From positions 1 through 57,647 of the IMG/VR virus record IMGVR_UViG_3300042514_000067: 57,647 bases of DNA; one strand, given 5' to 3'. The notes beneath the pieces were generated by a model. It made no database searches and was not told the DNA's origin. It saw nothing but the letters and a program-made list of their open reading frames with translations. Positions 39,042 through 48,365 of this stretch are shown here, piece after piece. The stretch's first letter is position 1. Each line of letters opens with the position of its first letter. The DNA is from a virus. A program made the translations under genes and the position numbers.

Positions 39042-42000
39042 TTAGATCCTTGCTTCAAGAGATTTAACACGAGTTGATAATTCGGCCACTGCCGCAAAAG
39101 CCAGCGCACTGAGCTTTTCGTAGTCTACCGCGAGAGAGCCGTCTGGTCTAGTGCGAACTGCAACTGGGAACACTGCTTGGACGTCTTGGGCAATTACGCC
39201 AAAGTCTTCTTTTTGGACGAAGTAACCGTCTTCACCGCCGTGTTCTTCAATGTATTCGTCGTTCCAATCAAACAACTTGCCACCAATGCTTTCAACGGTT
39301 TCTATGGCATTGGGAATCGTGCGCACGTTTGTCTTAAACTTGATGTCTGAAGAATAATAAGCCGTGACGTTAGCCGTTGCGCGAATTTCACCTGTTGTAC
39401 CGGAACCTGCTGTACCCACGCCAAGCGTTACGATCTGCACATTGTTTAAGTTTGAAGTACTGGCAGGATCTAAGTAGTAAGCGGTGTTGTCGTAGTCGTA
39501 GAAAAGCGATGCGCGGAACGAACCTGTTGCGTAACCAACACCGGCATCGGAATCTAAGAAAATACGTGCTACGCCATTGGAAGCAACGTAAAAACCCCAA
39601 TTACCAATTATGCCAATACCCGATATGTTTCCAACTGTGTAGCCAACACCGTACATGTTACCAAGCGATGTAGTGCCGGGAACATATGAGCCGCCAATAC
39701 TGTAAATAGCGCCTGATGTACTACCGTTTTCGTAAGTTGGATACTGCCCGTTTAAATAACCTTTGCTAGCAGCCTGACGATAGTATGGCCCTGCAGTTTC
39801 AACATACGAAGAAGCAATTACGGAAGTTGCGCTAACCGTGCCGCCTGACTGATTGGTGGCTGTTGTGGCTGTTGCAGCGTTGCCTGTACAAGAAGCGGAA
39901 GAGCCTGTTACGTTACCGCCGGATGTAATGTTTGTACCAGCAACAGTACTTGCCATTGTCAAAGCACCGGCCATTGTTATCTGCAAAAGGTTTGCAGGGG
40001 CAGACCAACCGCCAAGACGGAATATGTTATCCGAATCAAGGCCCATGTTGATGGCGTAGTAGCCGCCACGGTGGAAGGCCATGATTGCACCGCTAGCATT
40101 GTTTGAGTAAGCCTGTAATGGTGGGTTAGATCCTGAAGTGTTTTGGTTAGAATAAAAATAGTTACTTGCATAATAATTACTGCTTCCGTTAACAGTAATA
40201 GTGTTTAAATTTGACGTGCTTGCAGGGTCTACGTAGTAGCCGGTATTGCTATAGTCGTAGAAAAGCGTGCCGCGCACATCCGAGGGGGTTCTTAAACTAC
40301 CGCCGCCCCAAGCACCTTGAAACCCACCGTTCTCAAGCATGAGTATGCCGTGGGAAGCAAGGTTTGCCGCAGCGCCGCCAGCATTTGGGTGTGACCAAGC
40401 AATACCGTACAAGTTACCTGTGGTCGTTCCGTTGGCGGGGAGAATATAGGCTTCCCCCATTGAAAACACGGCTTGGTATTTAGTTGAATCGTAAAGGCCA
40501 ACTTGTCCAATGCCATAGTTCCTAGAAACCATGTTGGAGTTGTAGTAGACCTTGTTTAACTCTGATGTGCTTGCAGGGTCTAAGTAGTAAGCGGTGTTGT
40601 CGCTGTCGTAGAAGATGGGGGCACGCCAATCGGACGTTGCGTAACCTGTCCCCGCCAAGTGAATGTTGTACGCGGGATTTGTGACGTTGTTAAACCCTGC
40701 GTTAGCCCCCAAAAAAGTTAGTCCGTGGATACCTGCGAGGTTGTTGTATGCGGCATAAAAATGGCCGTCTCCCACGCCCATTGAATAATACGCAGGGGTT
40801 CCTGCAGTGCCTTGTATATTCAATACACCGTAGTTGGCGCCCTGAATACCTATTTGTTTGGTGGTAGACGCAGTGCCAAAAGCAGTATTTACGGGGGACA
40901 AAGATCCAACACCGACACTACCCGCAAGAATTGCTGAAGTAGTTGAATTGGGGTCTAAGTAGTATGTGGTGTCGTTGCTGTCGTAGAAGATGGGGGCGCG
41001 GTAGTCACCGCTGGTTGTGTACGTTCCTGTGCCGCTTGCTTTGTTTGTCAGGTTGGCAAAATCAACTGATCCCGCTGAGCCGCTTGTGCTGTCTGAAATA
41101 CGTGCAGAGTCAACACGAACACCATAAGTGTTAGCTCCGTTCCATCCCATCAATGTGGGATATGTGGAAGACCAAGCCGCCGCTGAATTAGTGTTATTTA
41201 CTGCACCGCCACTTGGGGATGTGCCTGCGGAAGCATCAAAAATAACGTGGGAGTTACCGTAGTTTTTCCACGCCAGCATACCAACGACATTGTTGATAAC
41301 CCCTGTACCAACCCAATTGGATTGACCGCTTGACAGCGCAGTTGCTGTCGCCGCGTTACCCGAAGTAGATCCTGAAGACCCCGTAATGTTAATACCCCAA
41401 GTACCCGAAGCGCCTGTACCTGTCAGTGTGGGGGCGTAGCTGTTGTAGTTTGCAGCGGTGAGGACTTGACTGCCACCTTGTTGCAACGCTCCGGTAACAT
41501 TGGCAACAGACCCAGATAGTTGAAGCGCAGCACTTCCGCCGTTCAAGTTAAGCGTGCTTGAGGTACTAATATTTAGTATGCCATAGGTATTAGTGTTACG
41601 GTCGTAAGGAATAATGTACCCTTGACCGCCTGACACGCCAACTTCAACAGCAAATCCTGTTGCGGCGTTTCCTGAATACCAGCCCGTAAACCTACCTTGC
41701 CCGGTGGTGCTGATGTCATCAGAGAATGCGCGTTGAGAAGTGGTAGTTGAATTAGTGGCCGAAGTTGCGTTACCACTCAGAGTCGCAGTAATCGTACCGG
41801 CAGAGAAGTTACCAGAAGCATCCCGTGCCACTACTTTGGAAGCTGTGTTTGCAGATGTGGCGTCCACTGTCCACGTCTGTGCAGCCGAGCCGTTGTATGC
41901 TGTGCCGGTCAGGTATGTGCCTGCCGTTAAGCTATTCAAGTTAGAGCCAAGCGGTACGCCAGAGATTGTTCCAGCAGACCATGTAAACGCAGAGCCGTTG

Positions 42001-43373
42001 AAGCTCAGAACCGTATTTGTGCCAGAGGCTGCAGTGATGAACGCTGTTGCGCCTGAACCTGTTTGGTAGGGAATCTGATTGGCTGCGCCGCCTGCAAGGT
42101 TTGTTGCAGATGTTGTGTTACCAGAGAAAGTCGCTGTAATTGTCCCAGCCGAGAAGTTACCAGACGCATCACGAGCAACAACCTTAGAAGCCGTGTTAGC
42201 AGAGGTCGCATCCACTGTGGCCGTCACAGCCCCAGAGCCGTTGTATGTACCGCCCGTCAAATATGTACCGAGCGTCAATGCGTTAGCGACCGAGCCAGCA
42301 GAGCCAGAAATGTTGCCCGACACCGCAGAGCCGTTAATTGCAATCGCTGTATTGGTTACAGATGTGACCTGACCTTGCGCGTTGGTGACGAACACCGGCA
42401 CAAAAGAAGATGAGCCGTATGTGCCCGCAGTGCCGGTGTTGGCAATGTTAAATGTGTATGTTGGAGACTCGCTCAGTCCTGTGCCAGCCGTATAGGTGAT
42501 GGGCGCAGAGAACTGCTGAAACACAAGTGCGGTTGTGCCAATCGTTATGGGGGGAGGAGTCTGCTGTACCCAAGCGGTATTGACGTTGGCCGTGCCGCTA
42601 GTCACCAAGAAGAAGTCGCCTTCGTCGATCTCGTTAACGCCGGTTCCAACGGAATCAAAGTCTGTGGCGCGGGTCAAGATGTAGGGTGTTCCAGCGGAGC
42701 CAACTTGCGTCACGGTGTACACACCGTTATTTGCACCGGCTGCTTCGTTCTTGACTAAGATTCTTTCTGAAACAACAGTAAGCGTTGAATCCACAGACAG
42801 AGCGCCGTTGGCGTTTCCTGTAAGCGTTGCCCCTACCCCAGAAGTTCCGTTGTTGTATGTGTTGGCTGGCAGTGCTGCGGTAGTCGCCAAGTTCACCGCT
42901 TCGTGGAAGTGGATGCCAGATGCAATCGCGTCAGCGTACTGTTTGTTAACAATGTCTGTGTTGTTAACAGGAGCCGTGGTAATTGTGCCTGTAGTCAGTG
43001 CAGCAGAGGTAGCTGTAATCGCGCCAAAAGACTGTTGAACTACTTGCGTTCCTGCTTCGTTTTGATACGCCGACCGTGAGGATGGGTATGTAACAAACAC
43101 ATCTACTGCGCCAGTGAAATTGACTAGTGCTCCACCAGCCGAAGAAGACAACGGCGTAGCGTTACGAGTCAGCGTTGTACCGGAAGACGTGTAAGTGCCA
43201 TAGTTAACTTCCCAATCACCCGAGACTGGGTCAACAATTGCAAAGTAAGTTGTGTTGGCGTTGCCAACCGAAGCAAAAGATTGAAAACCTGTAGCTGTAG
43301 CACCCAACGTAATGGTGCCAGTGCCCGGTGCGGCAGCCGCTTGTTTGACCCGGTCTTTTAGTACTAAAGCCAT
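39042..43373 (-). CDS. large tail fibre with C-terminal S74 chaperone domain (1443 aa)
   Basis: A 1443-residue fibre. The N-terminus (MALVLKDRVKQAAAAPGTGT, later WEVNYGTYTSSG) is a usual virion-binding start. The shaft is Gly/Ser/Thr/Ala-rich and carries four FYDxxNTxYYxDPxSTS repeats in its second half. The C-terminus from about 1339 is an intramolecular chaperone (peptidase S74): SSDIKFKTNV (Ser1341/1342, Asp1343), LFDWNDEY and FGVIAQDVQAVFP. In this family the domain trimerises the fibre and then cuts itself off. So the mature fibre should lack roughly the last 105 residues. Confidence 0.87.
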   Translation of the reverse strand: MALVLKDRVKQAAAAPGTGTITLGATATGFQSFASVGNANTTYFAIVDPVSGDWEVNYGTYTSSGTTLTRNATPLSSSAGGALVNFTGAVDVFVTYPSSRSAYQNEAGTQVVQQSFGAITATSAALTTGTITTAPVNNTDIVNKQYADAIASGIHFHEAVNLATTAALPANTYNNGTSGVGATLTGNANGALSVDSTLTVVSERILVKNEAAGANNGVYTVTQVGSAGTPYILTRATDFDSVGTGVNEIDEGDFFLVTSGTANVNTAWVQQTPPPITIGTTALVFQQFSAPITYTAGTGLSESPTYTFNIANTGTAGTYGSSSFVPVFVTNAQGQVTSVTNTAIAINGSAVSGNISGSAGSVANALTLGTYLTGGTYNGSGAVTATVDATSANTASKVVARDASGNFSAGTITATFSGNTTSATNLAGGAANQIPYQTGSGATAFITAASGTNTVLSFNGSAFTWSAGTISGVPLGSNLNSLTAGTYLTGTAYNGSAAQTWTVDATSANTASKVVARDASGNFSAGTITATLSGNATSATNSTTTSQRAFSDDISTTGQGRFTGWYSGNAATGFAVEVGVSGGQGYIIPYDRNTNTYGILNISTSSTLNLNGGSAALQLSGSVANVTGALQQGGSQVLTAANYNSYAPTLTGTGASGTWGINITGSSGSTSGNAATATALSSGQSNWVGTGVINNVVGMLAWKNYGNSHVIFDASAGTSPSGGAVNNTNSAAAWSSTYPTLMGWNGANTYGVRVDSARISDSTSGSAGSVDFANLTNKASGTGTYTTSGDYRAPIFYDSNDTTYYLDPNSTTSAILAGSVGVGSLSPVNTAFGTASTTKQIGIQGANYGVLNIQGTAGTPAYYSMGVGDGHFYAAYNNLAGIHGLTFLGANAGFNNVTNPAYNIHLAGTGYATSDWRAPIFYDSDNTAYYLDPASTSELNKVYYNSNMVSRNYGIGQVGLYDSTKYQAVFSMGEAYILPANGTTTGNLYGIAWSHPNAGGAAANLASHGILMLENGGFQGAWGGGSLRTPSDVRGTLFYDYSNTGYYVDPASTSNLNTITVNGSSNYYASNYFYSNQNTSGSNPPLQAYSNNASGAIMAFHRGGYYAINMGLDSDNIFRLGGWSAPANLLQITMAGALTMASTVAGTNITSGGNVTGSSASCTGNAATATTATNQSGGTVSATSVIASSYVETAGPYYRQAASKGYLNGQYPTYENGSTSGAIYSIGGSYVPGTTSLGNMYGVGYTVGNISGIGIIGNWGFYVASNGVARIFLDSDAGVGYATGSFRASLFYDYDNTAYYLDPASTSNLNNVQIVTLGVGTAGSGTTGEIRATANVTAYYSSDIKFKTNVRTIPNAIETVESIGGKLFDWNDEYIEEHGGEDGYFVQKEDFGVIAQDVQAVFPVAVRTRPDGSLAVDYEKLSALAFAAVAELSTRVKSLEARI

Positions 43374-43382
43374 TTTTTATCC

Positions 43383-44336
43383 TTACGATGGTAGGTCATT
43401 CCACCCGGGGGTAGAGGGGTTGGAAATCAACACCCAACCTGCGCTTTGCGCACTATTGATATTTTGCCAGTTTGCGTTCTGGCTGTCATCTATTACAGCC
43501 CAAACAAGTACGTCGCCAATAGAAACAATCAACTGAATCCCGTCTGGGCGAGCGTTTACGGTTTTTAAGACAGTGAGGTTATCAACAGCGGTGGCGAACT
43601 CAGCAATACTACCAAGGAATTGAACCTGAACCGTCTGTGAATTAGATGCAGTTGCACCTTCGGCAACCGCCACAAAGTACCCAGCACTTGTCGTTATCCT
43701 ATCCAATGCAGTGGCGGACTCGTTCAACGCGGCAAAGAATGCCGCTTGTGCGGCTTGAGTGTTAGATGCCCTAGCTGATTCAGAAAGAGCCGCCAACACA
43801 TCCGACCTAGCTGTGACTATCGCAGATGCCGTAGCCTGTTCTGTAATAGCCGCTAAAAATGCGCCAACTGCTGTTTGAGAAGCTGTAGCCGTACAAGTCT
43901 CCGCCACTGCCGCAAAAAATCCAGCGGCGCTAGCGTACGAATCCGCGCCCGAGGCCAACTCACTGATTGCGCCTTGCAAAGCACCGACCGCAGTAACCGT
44001 ATCAGAAGCTGAGGCACTGGCAGTAATTGCCGCTAGGAATGCGCCTGCCGCTGTCTGACTATCTGACGCCGTAGCCGTTTCTGCTTGGGTTGCGAGCATT
44101 GCGCCAGATGCGCTTTGCGTAGCTGATGTCTGAGATGTCTCTGCCTGCGTAGCAGTCATGTTGCCCAAAACAGAGAAGGTATTAGCAACGGTGGAACTCT
44201 CGTTTATAAGCCCACCATAATTGGTAAGGGCGTCGACTACTGCCGATGCGGAAGCCGCCTCTGATAAAGAGACAAAAACGGCATTGCCGCCTAAAGCGGC
44301 AAAGGGTGTCTGAGCAAAAGCAACATCTCCAAACAC
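43383..44336 (-). CDS. Ala-rich 20-residue repeat protein of the tail (317 aa)
   Basis: A 317-residue protein in which residues about 53-252 are ten units of exactly 20 residues, consensus near SQTAxGAFLAAIxExATASD, with weaker units before. The C-terminus (RPDGIQLIVSIGDVLVWAVI, then two W-containing segments NANWQNIN and SAGWVLISNP) is a separate small domain. The regular repeat suggests an alpha- or beta-solenoid or fibrous spacer. It lies between two tail-region genes. Function unknown beyond a likely structural role. Confidence 0.65.
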   Translation of the reverse strand: MFGDVAFAQTPFAALGGNAVFVSLSEAASASAVVDALTNYGGLINESSTVANTFSVLGNMTATQAETSQTSATQSASGAMLATQAETATASDSQTAAGAFLAAITASASASDTVTAVGALQGAISELASGADSYASAAGFFAAVAETCTATASQTAVGAFLAAITEQATASAIVTARSDVLAALSESARASNTQAAQAAFFAALNESATALDRITTSAGYFVAVAEGATASNSQTVQVQFLGSIAEFATAVDNLTVLKTVNARPDGIQLIVSIGDVLVWAVIDDSQNANWQNINSAQSAGWVLISNPSTPGWNDLPS

Positions 44337-44348
44337 CGCATTACCTGA

Positions 44349-44936
44349 TTAAACAGCGTCGAGAGAGAATTCGTATGTAACAGTTAATGTATCGCCACTG
44401 TCCACAGTCTTGTTACCGCCGGTAAAGTTCCCTACAGAGAACAAAATGCCAGATGTGCCAGAAGATACAGAGCACAAAAACGCACCTGCAATATTCTGAG
44501 CATTTGCGTTCATTGTGAATACGGCGGGTGTTCCGCCGGTGGCTACAGCGTTGTTAATGACCGAAGGGTCTGCCGTAGTTGCTGTGCCAAACGTAGCCGC
44601 CTTGCGGTTGCCTGTGTAAGCTGTGTTTTCTGTCCAGCCTGCATGAGAAGCAAGTGTATTAGCAGGGAGATAAGTGTTACCAGAACCGGGGCCAGTCACC
44701 AGACCCAAGTACCAAGCAGCCGTGTAACCGGAGCCGCTGAAATACTTAGAGTTCATGTCTTGCAAGCCTTGGTTGACAACCAAGTTATGGAAGCTGTCAG
44801 ACCACTTCATATTGCCACTTGCATCGTGGCAAACAACTGTGTAAACACCGCCAGCACCAACGCCTTCAGCGCTACGGGGGCGAACTGCTATGCCAGCAGA
44901 CACGGTGTCTTGGGCGGTGCTTTTTTCTGTATGCAT
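44349..44936 (-). CDS. conserved tail/structural protein (195 aa)
   Basis: A 195-residue protein with KWSDSFHNLVVNQGLQDMN, YTAAWYLGLVTGPGSG, a TENTAYTGNRKAATFG segment and a beta-rich end. The series is familiar from minor virion proteins of many environmental phages, probably a fibre- or baseplate-associated component. Single late-operon gene with a short gap on each side. Confidence 0.65.
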   Translation of the reverse strand: MHTEKSTAQDTVSAGIAVRPRSAEGVGAGGVYTVVCHDASGNMKWSDSFHNLVVNQGLQDMNSKYFSGSGYTAAWYLGLVTGPGSGNTYLPANTLASHAGWTENTAYTGNRKAATFGTATTADPSVINNAVATGGTPAVFTMNANAQNIAGAFLCSVSSGTSGILFSVGNFTGGNKTVDSGDTLTVTYEFSLDAV

Positions 44937-44945
44937 GATTAATCC

Positions 44946-45404
44946 TTAAGAGATGCGCACAATGGCGCTGTTGGCATCGGGGGTTGGGAAGATGATTTGG
45001 AAAGTATCGTTGTTTACTGTCTTGTCTGAACCAAAGTCCAGCACAGCAACAGACGGGTCACCTGCAACAGAGTCGTTGTAAATCAATGCACCACGCGCTG
45101 TAAATGTGGCGTTTGTCCAACTTGTATTACTGAACGAAATAAACGCTGTAGGAACACTACTAGAATTGTTGCCAGAAGTTGGTGATATTGAAATTACCAG
45201 TGTGTTTCCACCGGTTGTGTAACCGCCGCCACTAGCCACTTCACCCGTCATTCCTACTGTGTATGCAGTAGTAGTTGCACTGAGATTTGCTGCGGCTGTA
45301 AACAGCGCCACTTTAAAAGTGTTGGGCGATGTTGGGCCAAAGTTATGAACCGCTTGAAGCAGTTCAACTTTAAAGCTAGTGGTTGCTGTTTGCGAAATTG
45401 CCAT
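44946..45404 (-). CDS. conserved structural protein (152 aa)
   Basis: A 152-residue beta-rich protein: SFKVELLQAVHNFGPTSPNT, FKVALFTAAANLS, later NATFTARGALIYNDS. This order (strand-rich core with 'y.vAL..s.a.l.a.T..Y') recurs in virion proteins found next to the preceding gene family in aquatic phages. Role in the tail is inferred. Confidence 0.65.
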   Translation of the reverse strand: MAISQTATTSFKVELLQAVHNFGPTSPNTFKVALFTAAANLSATTTAYTVGMTGEVASGGGYTTGGNTLVISISPTSGNNSSSVPTAFISFSNTSWTNATFTARGALIYNDSVAGDPSVAVLDFGSDKTVNNDTFQIIFPTPDANSAIVRIS

Positions 45405-45405
45405 A

Positions 45406-46062
45406 TCAAGTCACCTTTTGTCGGAACTGTCCAGAACGATACGCGTCTTGACGCTCCATACCATCGGCCAAACGTTTTGCTAGAGCAACGGCTTCTTGAT
45501 ATTTGCCGTTATACAACGCCATCATATCTTGCTCGCCCTTCATGTAGGTATAAGCTTCAACCAATGAGCCGTACAACAGTACAGAGTCAAAGTTATCGCC
45601 AAGCCATGTAGTACTTGCAGTCACAATAGACGGTGGGTAGTAGTAATAGTGAAGCTCCACAACGTATGTAGCATCTGGTGTTGGGCCAACAATAAACGTT
45701 AACTCGTTAACGTCATTACTCTGGGGGCCAAACAGTGCATAGTATCGTGGTAAGCCTGTGTCTGTAGGAACGGGATACGCTTGGCGAATAAAGTTAACGT
45801 CTTTATTTAGCAAGTACTCATACGCACCCGTACCATCCACAACTGCCATTGAGTACACAGCCAAGAAGTCGCTTGGGCAACCCAAATATTTGTTGTTAGT
45901 TGATACTGAGCCCGTCACGTTCTTACGAATGGACGGGAACTGCATAGAGTTGTAAATACGCTGCTCAGCCTGCTCAACAAACACGGGGATATTAGCCACG
46001 AAATCTGCTTCCGTGTTCTCCGTGTACGCTTGAATAGCAGCGCTGAGTTCAGCGTAATTCAT
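45406..46062 (-). CDS. head-tail adaptor protein (SU10-adaptor-like, 218 aa)
   Basis: A 218-residue protein starting MNYAELSAAIQAYTENTEAD, then IPVFVEQAEQRIYNSMQFPS. This opening matches adaptor proteins that sit below the portal in SU10-like podoviruses. The C-terminal part (VLLYGSLVEAYTYMKGEQDM...) is helical. It should join portal and tail. The gene overlaps its upstream neighbour by 4 bases. Confidence 0.68.
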   Translation of the reverse strand: MNYAELSAAIQAYTENTEADFVANIPVFVEQAEQRIYNSMQFPSIRKNVTGSVSTNNKYLGCPSDFLAVYSMAVVDGTGAYEYLLNKDVNFIRQAYPVPTDTGLPRYYALFGPQSNDVNELTFIVGPTPDATYVVELHYYYYPPSIVTASTTWLGDNFDSVLLYGSLVEAYTYMKGEQDMMALYNGKYQEAVALAKRLADGMERQDAYRSGQFRQKVT

Positions 46063-46319
46063 GCCATTGGGCCTCTGGCCATCAAGCCTTTAGTCGCAGC
46101 ACCTGTACCGCGAACTTTAATGCCTGAAGTTTTAGTTTCATTCTGGCCGTTGTTGTAGTTACCAACACTCATCTTCATGGTGCTAAGGCTGCTAATGCTG
46201 GAATCCTTGCCGGGGTTAGTCGACATTACCAGAGGCTTGCCATTCATTTTGTGCGGTGCAGCATAAGTGGCGGCATCGCCAACTTCTTTACCCATTACTT
46301 TTTTACTAAATTTAGCCAT
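46059..46319 (-). CDS. small basic late protein (86 aa)
   Basis: An 86-residue basic protein: MAKFSKKVMGKEVGDAATYA, Met/Ser/Gly-rich, ending GLMARGPMA. No known domain. It belongs to a cluster of small basic late proteins between connector and capsid genes; a virion component is likely. Confidence 0.55.
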   Translation of the reverse strand: MAKFSKKVMGKEVGDAATYAAPHKMNGKPLVMSTNPGKDSSISSLSTMKMSVGNYNNGQNETKTSGIKVRGTGAATKGLMARGPMA

Positions 46320-46321
46320 GA

Positions 46322-46498
46322 TTATTTCCCTTGATTTGCGGCGCGGGACAGGTTACGTCCTAAGCGCATGCGGTCATCGGTTGTAGGGCCACCAGCTTTA
46401 AGCTTTGTAGGCTTCTTGCCGGGATGCATGTTTTTCTCGTGCTTACCGACAGCAGACTTAATCATCTTTTTGTCTTGAGCTAAATCTTTCTTGTCCAT
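46322..46498 (-). CDS. small basic late protein (58 aa)
   Basis: A 58-residue protein, MDKKDLAQDKKMIKSAVGKH, then EKNMHPGKKPTKLKAGGPTT and RMRLGRNLSRAANQGK. The pattern 'D.KqDK..i..AVhKHE..mHpGk..TKLk.GG' is one I know from small proteins in T4-like and podovirus genomes from water samples. It fills the gap between two larger genes, two bases apart. Probably a virion-associated basic protein; function unknown. Confidence 0.68.
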   Translation of the reverse strand: MDKKDLAQDKKMIKSAVGKHEKNMHPGKKPTKLKAGGPTTDDRMRLGRNLSRAANQGK

Positions 46499-46499
46499 A

Positions 46500-46931
46500 T
46501 TAGACTCCTATTTGTATCGTTACTGTACCAATTTGTACGCCTAATGCCAAGTAGTTTGGTGTTAACACACTATCAAAATTCCTTGACCCACCAACCGGAT
46601 TCCAGCCCCACTGAATATCCCGAGAACCACCTGTTGTAAACCCAGCCGCGTTTTGATCGGTGCTATTTGAGTTTACTATCTGCAGACCGTTTGTACCAGC
46701 CGTATAGTAGGTTGTATCCCTACGCGGATTGCGTACTGCTTGCGGATCATCCACCGGGTACATACCCAATTGCAACTGCGGCTGATCTGGATCCCAGCAC
46801 TCAGGACACACAAGCAAATTATAAATCTTGGTCTTTTTAATTTCTTTACGAAGCTTTGTAAGTTTGAACTGGAATCCACAGCGATCGCACATAGCGATAC
46901 TGTTCTTACCGGAAGCAAACCTGCTGCCCAT
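46500..46931 (-). CDS. zinc-ribbon virion protein (143 aa)
   Basis: A 143-residue protein. The first half has a zinc ribbon, CDRCGFQFKLTKLRK (CxxC) and CPECWDPDQPQ (CxxC), followed by DDPQAVRNPRRDTTY and a Gly/Thr-rich tail. This protein is common in environmental podovirus late operons near the connector genes. It probably is a minor structural or assembly protein. Confidence 0.65.
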   Translation of the reverse strand: MGSRFASGKNSIAMCDRCGFQFKLTKLRKEIKKTKIYNLLVCPECWDPDQPQLQLGMYPVDDPQAVRNPRRDTTYYTAGTNGLQIVNSNSTDQNAAGFTTGGSRDIQWGWNPVGGSRNFDSVLTPNYLALGVQIGTVTIQIGV

Positions 46932-47861
46932 TTACGAACCACCACCAATATACATTTGACGCGGAACAAATCGCAAGGAGGCGTGTTCCTGATCTTCACC
47001 CGCAGCTAACTGCCAAGCTTCATCGTATTGAGCTTTAAGGACTTCCAAGCGCTGAGCGCCGTTCTCTACCTTAAGTGCAAGGTAATAGGCGAGTCCAGCA
47101 ACCAAGCAGGGCAAGAAACGGAAAGGTACATCCATAGTCCGAGTGCCATTGCCTGCGTCATCAATACGGCGCATGCGCCAATAAACGAATTGGTAGGTTT
47201 GTGATCCATCAGGAGTCGGCCAAACAGTTACGGATGGCAAGTTTTGTGAGTAAACAGCGACTGCGGTTGAGTGCGCCACTGCGGTTGTGTTGTTCTGTCC
47301 ACGGAAGCAATTCATCAACTGATTGCCGTCAATATACCCGTACTGCACTGTCTCGTTCTCAATCAGAACAAATCCATTTGTGGCTAGACCAGCAGTAGAA
47401 GTTAGCGTAATCGTAGTGGCTGTGGCAGAAATTCCACCATTTAATGTAGTCCCTATGGACGATGTTTGGCCATCTAAACGCTGGAACCACACCTGAATTG
47501 GGCGGGCTTGTTGTAGTTTGTTGGGGATCGTGGCATAAGTAGAAACACTAATACGTGTGATTGTTAAGTCAGACTGCGTAGAAACGTTACCTTCACCCGT
47601 ACGGATTACATGTTCTAGTAAGTCTACTGTATCAGTTGGTAGTGCGTAAGTAGCCAAACCTTGGGTTAAGGTAAGCGTACCCTGCTCAAACGTCCACATG
47701 TTAATGCCACGGTTTGCCCAGTCAGCAAACAGCAAGTTCAACGAACGGCGAGCTGTACGTAAGTCGTAGCCTGTACGAAGCTCTGAGCCCGCACGCTCAA
47801 ACGCTTCCTCAACAATCTCATTGAGGTCAAGATTAAACGCTGCAACTCCAGAAGTAGTCAT
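46932..47861 (-). CDS. head-tail connector / tail accessory protein (309 aa)
   Basis: A 309-residue protein. The N-terminus NLDLNEIVEEAFERAGSEL, then LRTARRSLNLLFADWANRGI and INMWTFEQGTLTLTQG, is typical of the P22 gp4-like/connector proteins (a helical start followed by an inserted beta domain). A beta-rich insert lies around 140-190, and the C-terminus returns to helices (AGLAYYLALKVENGAQRLEV). It should bind below the portal. It starts directly before the zinc-ribbon gene. Confidence 0.68.
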   Translation of the reverse strand: MTTSGVAAFNLDLNEIVEEAFERAGSELRTGYDLRTARRSLNLLFADWANRGINMWTFEQGTLTLTQGLATYALPTDTVDLLEHVIRTGEGNVSTQSDLTITRISVSTYATIPNKLQQARPIQVWFQRLDGQTSSIGTTLNGGISATATTITLTSTAGLATNGFVLIENETVQYGYIDGNQLMNCFRGQNNTTAVAHSTAVAVYSQNLPSVTVWPTPDGSQTYQFVYWRMRRIDDAGNGTRTMDVPFRFLPCLVAGLAYYLALKVENGAQRLEVLKAQYDEAWQLAAGEDQEHASLRFVPRQMYIGGGS

Positions 47862-48091
47862 CTAAATCCCGCCGTTTTCTTTGCAATTGTTTTGGGTTGG
47901 GCTACGAATTGTTTACCGGCGGCTTTTCCTGCTCGCTTGGCTTTGGTCGTCGCAGCGTACTCAGCAGGGCTGAGACTTTTGATCGCAGCTTTTGGAAGGT
48001 ATCTTTCACCAGTGTCAGAAGATTTTTTACCACTTTTGGTTCTCCATTTTTGGTCGCCCCAATCTTTAAGGGATTTTTGAGGCGCTTTCAA
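47858..48091 (-). CDS. DUF5872-like small basic protein, TTG start (77 aa)
   Basis: A 77-residue strongly basic protein: KAPQKSLKDWGDQKWRTKSG, then ERYLPKAAIKSLSPAEYAAT and KAKRAGKAAGKQF. This resembles the DUF5872 type found in phages and giant viruses. The only ATG in frame (48157) would add 22 residues unlike the family and overlap the upstream gene by 70 bases; a TTG at 48091 overlaps the upstream stop (TTGA) behind a GGGGG stretch and fits better. Unknown role, likely DNA- or RNA-binding in the virion. Confidence 0.62.
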   Translation of the reverse strand: MKAPQKSLKDWGDQKWRTKSGKKSSDTGERYLPKAAIKSLSPAEYAATTKAKRAGKAAGKQFVAQPKTIAKKTAGFR

Positions 48092-48363
48092 TCTCGATAA
48101 CCCCCGCCAGCCGCCTTGTACTTCTTGGCAACTAGCTGAGCTTTGCGGGCTGACCACTGACCTGCGCCGGTACCCTGCGTTGCTGCGGACTTTACTTGGG
48201 ACACGATCCTCTTGCGAAGACTGGGTTTAGTGTAATTACCAGCAGCGTTAACTTTACCACCTTCAGCATACTGCGTGAAATCAGTGTCATCCCGACGAGC
48301 TTTACGCTTGCCTTTGGGCATTTTGCTGGGGGAGATGGCTCCCATTCCACGGCTGGCTATCAT
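48088..48363 (-). CDS. small basic late protein (91 aa)
   Basis: A 91-residue basic protein with FTQYAEGGKVNAAGNYTKP, RIVSQVKSAATQGTGAGQWS and ARKAQLVAKKYKAAGGGYRD. The 'GG.vN.aGNYTKP...GQWSARKAQ..AK.YK..GGGY' sequence is extremely common in aquatic phage genomes, yet without a known function. The AEGG motif recurs in other late proteins here. Probably a virion component. Confidence 0.7.
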   Translation of the reverse strand: MIASRGMGAISPSKMPKGKRKARRDDTDFTQYAEGGKVNAAGNYTKPSLRKRIVSQVKSAATQGTGAGQWSARKAQLVAKKYKAAGGGYRD

Positions 48364-48365
48364 GA

